In this document: piece by piece, positions 24,701 through 36,500 of the stretch
Layout of the letters: each line of letters opens with the position of its first letter
Numbering within the stretch: position 1 is the first letter of the stretch
DNA from: Lophius americanus
Taxonomy: Eukaryota; Chordata; Actinopteri; Lophiiformes; Lophiidae
NCBI GenBank assembly: GCA_037951165.1
Contig: JBBDHG010000180.1
Location: 999,001-1,063,000, forward strand
DNA: 64,000 nucleotides
Direction: 5' to 3'
Notes under the pieces: generated by a model
The model's input: the letters and a program-made list of their open reading frames with translations, nothing else
The model's database searches: none
What the model was told of the DNA's origin: nothing
Program-made: the position numbers and the translations under genes

Positions 24701-27123
24701 GTTTTGGAGTTTAAGTTTCCACTAGTGGCAGAAATATTGCAACCGACCTTATCAAAATCAATCCTGTCCTTCCTCACACTAAGAATGGGTTTAAATAATC
24801 TGAAAAGTATCCATGTGTCATTACTCTGTTTCCATTCCTAGTTTATTCTGCTTTGGTTTTCTGATCATCGTCATTGATGTGATCGGTTTCCTGTTCTCTT
24901 ATTTTGAAAGGTTTGTGCCACAAGTTTCTGTTAGCTTTACTAACTATGTTTTGTTTCCACTGACAGTATATTCTCTGTTTGGTCTTTGTGTGCTCTCACT
25001 CGTGCTCCTTCTCCTTCTCCATCCGTGATTCTATTCTCCTCATGTGTGTGATTGTTAATCATGCCCACCTGTGCTCTCCCACCAGCTGTGTCTCGTTGTC
25101 TCGTTATCTCAGTGTAAAAACTGTGTCTCTCTGTGCCATTTCCTTTCTAAGTCTATTTCTAGTTTTGAATTTTGCTCATTTCTTGGACGCTTTTGGATTA
25201 TTTGCATGATAAGATTGCTCACATGGTTTTCACCCCTGCGTGTTTGTTGGACTCTGTTTATGGATTGTGGATTTTTGGAATGAATTATTTTAAATGCACC
25301 AGCTCTGCTTCCGTCTTGTGTCTGCAGGCGGGTTATTGGACTAATCGCGTTGACATAAAGGATTCGCGGCGATGACGATTCCATTGTAAACCCCTTACTG
25401 TTTTTGGTTTTAATAAAAGCAGAGTTTTTCAGTCAGTCATATCCTGTGTGCGAGTCTTTAAAATGCGTATTGTTTCGCGTCGCCTCACAAAGGGACATCT
25501 GGGGGATTATTTTAGCGTGATACAATAGGAAGTTTGGACGTGCATGAAAAATGGGATTACAGGACTTTGTTTACGTTTTACGCGGGAGAGACAATGACGT
25601 ACGGGACGTACGAGTGCGACAGTAAGCTGATTACAGCTGCCTCAGACGGTGGACGGCTCAGGTGTCAGTCATGCTGACGTTCGCGTACAAATCAGTCTGA
25701 GGCCGTCAGCTCAGATTAACTGACTTTTCTGTCTTACACATGTTTACTCAAGTAAACATAACATGTGTATATATAGTGTGTGTGTGTACAGATGTTTTGT
25801 TTACTCAAGTAAACATAAACAAACTGGATACACAAATATACAAAATACGAACCTCGCCGAATCCGCCAACGACATTGATTCCCATTAGCAGCTAAACAGT
25901 GCTGATCAGCAGTTCACCCGGGCAGCGTGCCAAATGTACTGCGTATCCCACAAGCCCACGGGGCAGGTCAAATTCATTTTCCAGACCTCACGTGAAAAGC
26001 CCACAGGCGACAATCCGGCAAATGACTACAAATAAGTGTTCATGACGGTTCAATAACTGTACATCTGCACAGATTCAGCGAGGCCGTGAAAGAAAGGTCA
26101 CAAAAACACAGTGTGTGGGTGTGTGATTTATTTGTGTGTGTATGTGTGCTTTAAATGTTCAATTACAAATCCAGGAGTATTTATCAAGGAATTGTGGGTA
26201 TATGAGGAAGCCCGTTTACCGGCCTGCTACCTTTGGGGATTTATGTTATGCATAGAGACACAAAAGCATGTATACAGATGTGTGTGTGTGTGTGTATGTG
26301 CGTATATACCTGTGTGTACATGTGTCTATATGTGCTTACATTTGTGTGTATAAACAGTGTGTGTGTACATGTGTGTGTATATACAGTTTGTGTGTATATA
26401 CAGTGTGTGTGTCCATGTGTGTGTATATACAGTGTGTGTTTACATGTGGGTGTTTATATGTGTTCATGTGTGTATATGTACAGTGTGTGTACATGCTGGT
26501 GTGCTGTTGTGTGTACATGTGTGTGTATCCACAGTGTGTGTTAGTACAGATGTATGAGTGTGTTTGTTTATACATGTGTGTGTATGTACATGTGTGTATA
26601 TATAGTGTGAGTGAACAGATGTATGTGTTCGTACATGTGGGTGTATGTCTGTGTGTGTATATACAGAGTGTGTGTTCATGTATGGGTATGTACAGTGTGT
26701 GTTAGTACAGATGTATGTGTGTGTATACGTGTGTGTATGTGTGTGCGTATATGTATGTATATATAGTGTGTGTGTGTACAGATGTATTTGTGTGTTTGTG
26801 TATACATGTGTCTCTATGTGTGTGTATATGTGTGTATATATAGTGTGTGTGTGTACAAATGTATGTATGTGTTTGTGTATACATGTGTCTCTATGTGTGC
26901 GTACATGTTCGTTTATATACAGTGTGAGTGAAGAGATGTATGTGTTCGTACATGTGGGTGTATGTCTGTGTGTGTACATGTGTGTGTGTGTATATACAGA
27001 GTGTGTGTTCATGTGTGTGTGTGGGAGAGAGAAACACTGAGAGTTTCTTCACCCTATACTATCCATCATGCAGCCAGACTATCTGTCATAGTGATGGTGG
27101 CCAGCTGGCGTTCACTTGTCTCA

Positions 27124-27184
<61 letters not shown>

Positions 27185-30100
27185 GGTTTGACAAGACAGA
27201 TCACCGATGGCTCCTGGTCGTACACAACGTAAACCACGGGGAGCGGGGAACATTCAGGGTTAACCTTAAATCAGCCCCAGGGAGTCTGTGTGTAGCAGAA
27301 TGTGTGTAAACACACACGAGTCGCGGTATCCGTGCGTTGAACATGGGGGGATGGGGAGAAATAAAATAATTATCGCTGAATGGGCAATGCAACAAATGAG
27401 GAGTAGGTGCATCTGGAAAACAAGAATGTTCTCCTGTGTGTTTGTGTTTAGTTTGAAACATCTTGACTTCATCACTGAGGTCAGACGCCGCCGGACGCCG
27501 CCAACCTCCAAACGAGCAGCAGTGATTAACTAATTGGAAGCAATATCTGAGACAAAGGAGGACAGGAGGCGCAAGGAGAAAAAAAAGGAGAATCTTCATT
27601 TAGTTCATCGTCGACCTTATTCGCACTTGTCTAAGAATAAAGTGTTTAAATTAGTTAAATTTTGTTGGCCGATCACCGATGGCCGATTTTTTATAAAGTC
27701 TGACCGGCCCATACCGATTTTGGCCAATCCGGATTTCTTTTTTGCTTTAAAGTTTTGAAACCGTAGTGCGTAAAGTATTTAAGTGATCTCATTTTCAAGG
27801 ATGATCGTACTGTACGTAGCATGTTAGCATGCTCCTATTTTTGTCGGCTAAATGCTGCCAAAGTAAAGCCGTTCCTGACTCAGAGCGATGAAGTAAAATG
27901 TATTTATGCATTAATTTCAAAGACATTATTTCTCTGAAATACTTCTTTCTTCCATCAACAGGTGAAGAGAGAACATATAAACCCAGATTTAGCTACACAT
28001 CACTGGTTCTAAAAACCTTTTAGGATGGATTTTATGGTTCTTTGACTCGTTTGATAATGATAAGAAGCAATTATAGATTTCATTCGTAGAGAAAAATCTG
28101 AAATTAAAATGCAAATATAAATAGCTGAAATAACAACAGATAAGAAATCACCCAGCGTTGATTAAACATTAACTGCAGATTTAAAATGGTGAGTTTTGAG
28201 AAGTGGTTTTAGTGTTCATAAAGCACTAAATGGTTCACACATACTTTGTTGTATTACACTCCGTTTTTAAATACACAAAATTATACACGCAAGAAAATAG
28301 GCAGCACTGCTTTATTTTCAACTATGGTCCGGAACAATGGAACACCCTATCTGTGAATATTAACCGATAAGAAATAAATACATTTGTATCTAAACATGAA
28401 AAATGTGTGTCTTTACAGTGAATCATAGTTCTTTCAACTTTTTTTATTACATTTCAGCATAAAATTATCAAAACATGTCAAAATTGATTTATAATTTTTT
28501 CTTTCTTAAGGTGAAATGCAACAAATTTACTAAACTATTACCAAATAGTTTACCTCATTTAAATCTTAAAATTTGTTACCACTTTATTACCCTTTTTTTT
28601 TTGGTTTTTGGCCATTATTATTATTATTATTACATAACTTCCAGTGAAATATTCTCCATATATACCCATTGTTATTACCAAGCTATTACTTTGGTAATAC
28701 ATGGTATTACACATGTATTATTATTATTACCCCACTATTACCATTTTATTACCGAACCGTAGTGTATCTGTGTACCAATCCAGTTCTTCCTCACACTAAC
28801 ATCTAAGGGATTATACAATTTCACAGTGATCCATGAAATAGTCTTTGAGTTATCAAGTTAACTCAAAAGTTCAGTGACGGACGAAGGCAGTTGTGTCCAT
28901 TTCTTATATTCCCAATTTTCAACAGACAGATGATTGACAACGTGAGCTTTGTGTGTTTCTTGGTTTGAGTGTGCTCTCCATGTGAAGTTCTCTGTTGGAT
29001 CTCCACTGAGAGCAGCTTCTGCTTCTCTTCTCCTCCTTTCCCTTCTCCCCTCCTCTTACCCTTCCATCTCTCTTGGTTTTCTCTTCATCACCGCCCTACA
29101 TCCCCTTCCTCTCTCTCCGGAGCCGACGTCTCTATTTGTATGCTGCTCTCCCACTCCAGACTCCCCTCCTCTCTCACCCTGATGCCCATCTCTCCTCTCA
29201 GCTGCTTTTGACTCAATCTCCCATCATCTCTCTGTCGTTATCTTTGTTTCATCTAGTACTCCCCCTTGCTCTTCCCAATTTCCTTTCTTCTCCTCTGCCT
29301 CCAAGGCTATATCACTGCCTCTCCTGGTCCCTCTTCCTCTGTCACTCGGCCTAAAGCGGCGCTGAGCCGACAGCTTTGCGGAGGATAATTGCAGAGGAAA
29401 CACATCTCTCCTTCTCTTTGTTCTCTGCGGTCTCGTCCTCCAGGCAGCAGAGCAGTGACTCTTTAACACAGGGTCGTAAACCAGGTGTAACAAGAGAGAG
29501 GGAGTGTGACCTTGGAATTATAGATATCATACGGAAAGCTGGTTAGCCATTATTTTATAACCGTCTGTTAAACACTGTGTAGGTTTTCTTTTTGTCGCCC
29601 ATTGAGACATGGACTCTACACTACTTCTGAAGGTCTGCTGTGATATCTGGCGCCAAGATGTTAGAAGTAGGCCCTTCAAGATTTGAGATCTGGACTGGAC
29701 AAAGGTCAAACGGGGGCTCTAGACTGATCTGACGGACTACGCAGTCCCACACGCAGCAAGCTGGGATGCATTTTATGTTCTGACACCTTTTTGTCAGAAC
29801 TCGTAATGACTTTTTCAGCAATTTGTGCTCCAGTACGGCTTATATGGGATTGGACAACATGGGATTTGCCTTCTCTCGACACATGCAACAGTCAGTCTTG
29901 GGCACTAATGACCCTCTCCCTGATTGTCCTTCTGTATGTCCGAAAAAGTGTTTTTCGTAAAAAGAAAAGCTCCACTAGTGAGTAAAATATGAATTACTTG
30001 AGTATAATATGACATATATCCAAGCTAGCGCTCTTGGAGGTGTGCATATGCACACAGTTTGGACTAAATCTGACCAACAATGAGGAAGTTATGTCCGAAA

Positions 30101-30446
30101 AAACGTGTTTTTCCTAAAAAAGCTCCCCTAGTGAGTAGAATATGAACTGTTAGAGTAAAATACGACATGTATAAGAAGAGTATAAGATATCTCTATGAAC
30201 TGATTCAAATGTACCAAAGATGGACAAAAATTTACCAACAGACCAACGGTTGGTTGTGTTGGAAATATAAAAACGTATCCAGTTCTTCCTCACACTAGGG
30301 TCCATGTGTTTCTAAATTTCGAAAATGATCCATGAAATAGTTTTTGAGTTATCACGCGAACTCGAAGGATCTGCATTTGTGATGGTGTCAGCACTTTTCG
30401 GGGATATATGGCTGACCAAAATCTATAGGTGTACGACTACACACAC

Positions 30447-30503
<57 letters not shown>

Positions 30504-33500
30504 TTCTCACCTCTCCATTGTGCAGTCCAGAGCCTTCTGTCCCATTCATCACCACTGGCTGGTTGTCATTTTCGTCCAGAACCTTCTCTGGTACTGGTGG
30601 AGGCAATTCTTCCTCCGGTTCCTCCAGAGGCCTGTAGGCGGGAGCGCTGGAATTATCAGAGCGCCTTTTGGCTTCAACATTAGCGCTGTGACGGCTCTTC
30701 TTCCTCAGGTCGATGGAGGCGTACTCCGCCCCTGTGGACAGGGGCCCCCGCTCAGGTGTGCAGGGGCTGAGGTTGCCATTGTGAAGGATGGGGGGGTGAT
30801 GGGGAGGTTCATCAGGGCTCAGCTGGATGGTACCATTGGGGAGGTCGAGCTGCATTGAGTGATCTTTGAGTTCCTTGACCGTCTCGTACAGGGAGTCTTC
30901 GGCGCTGACGTCCCGTGACGCCGCTGCAATCTCCTTCACCACCTGATTTTCAGATTCATACTTTACATTATATTCAATCACAAGTACGACTCATGCTTCT
31001 ACAAACTCATCAACCTTTGTGGAAACATCCCATTAATTCTTTCTATATTTTGACCTTGAGCTCAATCAATCAAGCAATCAATGCAAACTAATATTTTGTA
31101 ATCGCCATGTTTGAGCTCAGCCAGCGCTAAGGGCAGGTTATGAGGTGACTTTAAACACTGACCGCATAGGTGCTTTCCCCTGAGGGTGGGGGTCCATTCA
31201 CAATCAGGCCGTTGTTGGGAGGAATGCTGGGTAGCTCACGGTCCTGAGGACACTTGGAGGACCTGAGCTCGGATTGGCTGGAGAGCATATCCTCTGACGG
31301 CAGGGAACTGCCTTCCTGTGTGTCCGTGAGGACTGGCGGAGCGCAGAAGTAAAAAAGGTGAAGGGCGATTTAAAACCTTCTCTTTTGATGACTTTCGACC
31401 GTGTTTTTATGAGAATAATTCACTTCAAGGTTGTTCTGGGATGTGGTGACTCAGATGTTCCTTGTTTGTCAATGTGTAGCATTATCATTGCAACTGATTG
31501 CAACTTGGTAAAAAATGAACTTTTCATAGATAAGACAGTGTAAAAACGACGACTTAGGATAAAGAATTAAAGCTATAACAACACAAAGACAATCCATAGC
31601 ATTAGCTGATGAGCAATTACTTTATAGCTATGTTATTACAGCACAAACTTCACTTTGCCCGCAGAGACTCCCGCACTACAACATATACTTAAAACAAAAA
31701 TATCAACAGAAACATGGCATGCTAAGCTAAAGCTCAGCAGCTAACTAGCTTACTTGTACCGCTGGTTAGAGGACCATTGTGAGAGCTGCTGATGGCCATA
31801 TCCGTCACTGGGCTATCGGCTGATTGGCTGACCGAGTCTTTCTCCGACACCTGCACAGCAAAGAGGAAGAGGAGATGTTTGTCACTGCTGGCCGGGTTAA
31901 GCTCAAACTCACTTATTGCACCTGGAACGATCAGTCTTTTACGAGCCCTACTATAAATACGCAGCAAAGAAAAACATAAAACTCTTAAATGGGTCAGAAA
32001 TCATTCCGCACTTGACAGTTTTCTTCACACCTCAGTGCAATCCAGAGCTCACGTTCAGCTGATTGTTAATATAAGAGATTTATCTTATGATTGCACAAAT
32101 GACTTTTTCCGAGCTTCCCTGATTTTTACCTCCGCCAAGAGGGTTACACGTTTTGACTCCTGTGCTTTTGTCTGTTTGATGTCTGTTTGTTTGTTTGCCA
32201 GCAAGATTATGGAAAACCTACACAAAGGATTTGCATTTTTTAAAGTTTGGCGACATTACGTGTTTCGCAGCATTTAAAATTAAATAAAAATAATATAAAA
32301 GAATAAGCCTTTTGGATTTGCCTATTGCTGCGTTTGTTCCTTTGATGATTCTTTGGGGCCGGAGCTTGGGGCTCAGTTTCAAGAGTTACTTTGATTCCTT
32401 TGATGTTCCTTTGAGGGTGGAGATGGGATCTCAGTGTGCTTAACAGAGACGCTGAAGGGAAGGCGCAGTAGACTAGAGAGTAAACCAGAGAGTTTGTTGG
32501 AGTTGTTGGAAGATTGGCGGGAGAGGTGCGCTCTCTAAGTACTTTTTCCAGTTTATTCCTGCTCTACTGTGCTGTTCCAAGTGACATCACTGAATCCTCA
32601 TTATTATCACGTTAATTAATTAAATGTACTGTTTTTGCCCCACCAGCAACTGTTTGCATATTTATTCCTGCTGAAGCCAAAATGCAGTTTAATCTCCCCC
32701 TTTGAGAAAGATTGGCATGCTGAGCTGATCGTACAACCCTCAGAATAAAAAAAACATGCATGAACGCCTCTAATATTATATTTTAATGCCACTTTGGCTC
32801 ATTAACAGCGGAAACTGAGGAAAAAATAAAAGCACAGATTTGAAAAGATTCAGGCATTAATGGTATCAAACCAAGGGAAGACAATCATTTATGGATATTT
32901 CAAAGGAAACATTCCTCCATTATGTTATCTCCCTTCTTCTCTACCGAACAAAAACGCTGCAGCTGGCAGGGAATCAGTCTTGCTGAAGGACACTTATTCA
33001 CAACAGATTTTTCTTGAACTTCATCCTGCAGTTGATGTGTAATTTGCGACACTGCGTTGCAATAACAGTTGGATGAGCTCGACGAGTGAACAAACACTCG
33101 AATCAACACCCTCAAGCTGCACAGACGCTGCATGTGCTGAGCACCTGCCATATCGAGGAATCAGCTCACAGACATAAAAAAAATAAACCGTGTATTTTCT
33201 GCCGAAATGCTACTCCATCACTCTATGAAAGGTTATTAAACACCGGGAGATATTTTTACCTTTACAAGTCAATAGTTTCTTTGTTTAAGTCTGTTGCTTT
33301 CATTCTGTGTGAGCAGAATGCTGTGCAGTGGAGGCTCCACGCCACCACCTAGTGGCCAATCACCATTATGACAAGTGACATCTATGAGGTAATCTTTTAA
33401 CTATTTTATCACCTAACTCGGCCTTATTTCACTCTTTTGTTTTATTTTAATGACCGAGATTGGGAATAATAAGAAGCTGAAGAAAATAATAATTCATTTG

Positions 33501-36500
33501 TAATCCTTTTTAATTATTTTATGAAACATCCTCATGGGGGAGTGAGCGATACAGACGATCCTTTATTTGATTGACTTGATTAACTTCTTCTACTGATACT
33601 CCTTCATTCACCTCTTTCTCTTGTGCTGGACCGATACTCTTTCACCAAGGGTGCATCTTTAGTAACCTTCCCAGAAATAACTACTACTGTAGTACATAGA
33701 ACAGAAATCATCAGATATCTGACGTCCTAATATGGGAGGAAAATTATAAGCCTCAAAAGCATCATAACCCAATCCCAGAAGACTCAGGAGTCCTACTGCG
33801 TGAATTGAAAGCAGCAATGAACGACATGATCTGTGGAAACAGGTGAAATCTAAGATCTTGCCTGTGGTCTAAGGACGACGATGCTGACGAGATTTGCGTG
33901 TGATTAAACCCGCATGGAGCTTTACATGGATCTATATAATCCTGAGGACTAATAATGGTCCTCTCCAAAACATAAGTGAATGTATCTCAGTGGGTCGAGA
34001 TCCCGATTGGATGGGAGACACATTTCAACAATCAGCGTGGAAATGCTAACAAGGGAAGAATTTGAGGTGAGAGATCAGAGTTTAGTGGAAGTCAGCCAGA
34101 CGGATGGCGGGCGAGCCAGGAGACACCATCTACTCATCCGAAAAGACGAAGACCCCATTGAACCCATCAGGCTGTGACATGGTCCGACATTTAAATGGGC
34201 TTCTGCTGAACAGGATTTGACCACTCCACTATTGCAGGTTACGGGAAAGATATCCATCAACCTGAAGAGGCTCAGAGGAATGTGTGTGTGTGCATATGGG
34301 AGCATGAACACACATTTACAACCATACACACACATAAGCACACACACACACACACGCACACACACGCAGAAGCCCAGAGGGAGTGACAGGATAAGAGAGT
34401 AAGTGGATGTCACTTAGACTGTGAGAGGCAAGCATTTGTCACACTTAAATGTTGCCCTGGTTACTGAAGCATCGGTATTAAGGCGGTTGATAATTACCAT
34501 CTATATCTATGACACCGTGTTTAAACACCCAGAAAGGGAAGATGTCAATTCTATAAATAGGAGTGTGTTGGGTGTAGTCTTACTATTTTTTTTTTTTTAC
34601 CAGATTTAACTCCATTCTTTATTTGATATCGCTTAAACAGTTGCGAGCTATAACAGCGTAATAACATGATATGTGAATAGAAATCAAAGGAACACCCCGC
34701 TTGTCTTCTGACAGTATACGACTGGAAGTTTTCAATCTGCTGTGTGTAAGTACGGAGGTTTGACTCTGAGAAAGTCTGTGTTGTTAGGAAGCAGGTTAGA
34801 GGACAAATGTCAGAGGATGTGTGTGTTTTTAAGACATGCAGCTGATGTGGAAACTATATCGACAGTGTCTTTAACAAGTGGTTACAGCAGCTGATTACAG
34901 ACATGTCAATCACTCTCTCTGGGATTAATGGGTCTGGTGTGTGGGTGCGTGTATATACACACGTGTGTTTGTGTGTGTGTAAAGAAATGTTGGGTAAGGG
35001 AGAGAGGATATATTTTTCGAGTGAGTATCGCCTCCGTTCCTCTCATTTGTTTCAATAATTTGTTAGAGTCTGCAGGATAAGTGGACTCTGCGTGACTGGC
35101 TCCTCCTGCTGGAGGAACTGACATGCCCCCCCTCTGTTTGAAGGGTCCAAACACCTGATTTGCCTGGTACCCAGTCCGACCCATGAATCCGGCCGGTACA
35201 CACAAAGATTCACAAAAAAGAAAAAAGGAAATGTAAAATGTAAAACCTTTTCACAATTTTAAAAATGAATTTTCAGGGACAGCTCCTCCATTTAAGGAAC
35301 ATTTCCACATTATTGAAAACTTCGTGGAACCTCATGTTGACAAAAACTCCCAAGGTGAGACTATGACTATGTAAGAAAAAGCATTTCAGATTCATACTTT
35401 GGATTCCGTATGGACTAAACAAACCAGATATAACCTTTTAAATTGTGAGCTTTAGAAGTTCCTAGCAGAAGAGGCTAGCTGACCGTTGTTTGTAGACTGC
35501 AGTGTTTATGCTAAGCTAAGCTAAATGGCAGCATATTTTGTACTTCTAATGTCTTTCATTTATTTCTTCCACATCTGAAGTAATGTATGTTCTGCTGCAA
35601 CAGAAACTCACTCCATTCATGAGGTTCTCATGGTCTCCCACTGGTTGTCCATTGGCCGCCTTTTTCTGCCTAGAAGGCGACAGGAATAGAGAGATTAGAG
35701 AATAGAGACGGAAGTATTATTGCAATATAAGCTTTTTAGTATGTCTTACGAATCTAAAGAAAAGGAAGGTTCACATCCGGTTTTTATCTATTTTGGCACT
35801 TCAGTTTAAAGCAAAATTACATAGACTCTAATACAATACCTATCAGCTTTTTGCTATAAACAAATCGAGTTACCCTGTCGTCCCCATCAGCGAGGGCATA
35901 TCCCAGAAAAGCACCAAATCCCCTGCATTGTACATTCAATCCCCCTGATTGAACTCCTCAAATTAAATGTGACTCATTAATAATCTGTAAAAGTCCATAT
36001 TGAATGAACCTAACTATTTCTGTGAAGTTAACGATATGCTCTAATATCATATCCCATAGTGAGTCAATAATGATGATAAATAAATTGAACCAGTTTTTCT
36101 GAGCTCAGTAAAAAAAAAGACAGATTTATGTTTGTCAATTCGTATGAGCTAAATTTAAACACAATTGATTTGGAAGGAACGTTCATAAAACTCTGTTTAT
36201 TGCAGAATCTAAATTTTATCGTAAAATAATATATAAACATGACAGATCTCCTTATGTGGATTCATGTGAGCCTATTTTGACATAATTGGACAAATAGCCC
36301 CCCAGTGAATGAAACATGAACTGTTCGAGAAAAATATGTTGTATAAAAGATAGATCCCCTCGTATTAATTTGTATGTAACAAATTTGGACTAAATTGGAC
36401 CAACAGTTGAGAAATTTAGTCCCGAAACTGTGATTTTAGAGATAAAGCTCCCCCTATTGTTGTAAATAGGCATCTGATCTTTCCCCAAATCAATCCAGTT

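Larger units (their letters stand above)
22128..30510 (-). other. pag1: pag1 intron 8.4 kb, repeat-rich
   Basis: The largest intron within the coding region. It contains a family A copy interrupted by another insert (about 24035-25395), tandem FOX-like palindromes (25742-25818), a 750-bp TG-rich minisatellite (26277-27030) followed by (AC)n, a fragment with the GGCCGAT...CCGAT pattern of fish MITEs (27660-27730), a TTATTAC-rich segment (28540-28750), a partial family A copy (28769-28905) and a complete 2-unit copy (29935-30412). From 22560 to 23700 weakly open frames rich in Ser/Thr/Asp could be an eroded transposase or host gene fragment; I could not assign it. Confidence 0.7.

Noticed and set aside
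26233..27191. Up to 182-codon frames rich in Cys/Val/Tyr or His/Thr
   Set aside because: Minisatellite and (AC)n translation only.
30325..30858. 177-codon plus frame opposite the large pag1 exon
   Set aside because: Antisense shadow of a sure coding exon plus the (AC)n repeat.
34906..35205. 99-codon minus frame in a pag1 intron (VPAGFMGRTGYQANQVFG)
   Set aside because: Looks protein-like in part, but has no acceptor/donor pair in a frame that fits pag1, and no family was recognised.
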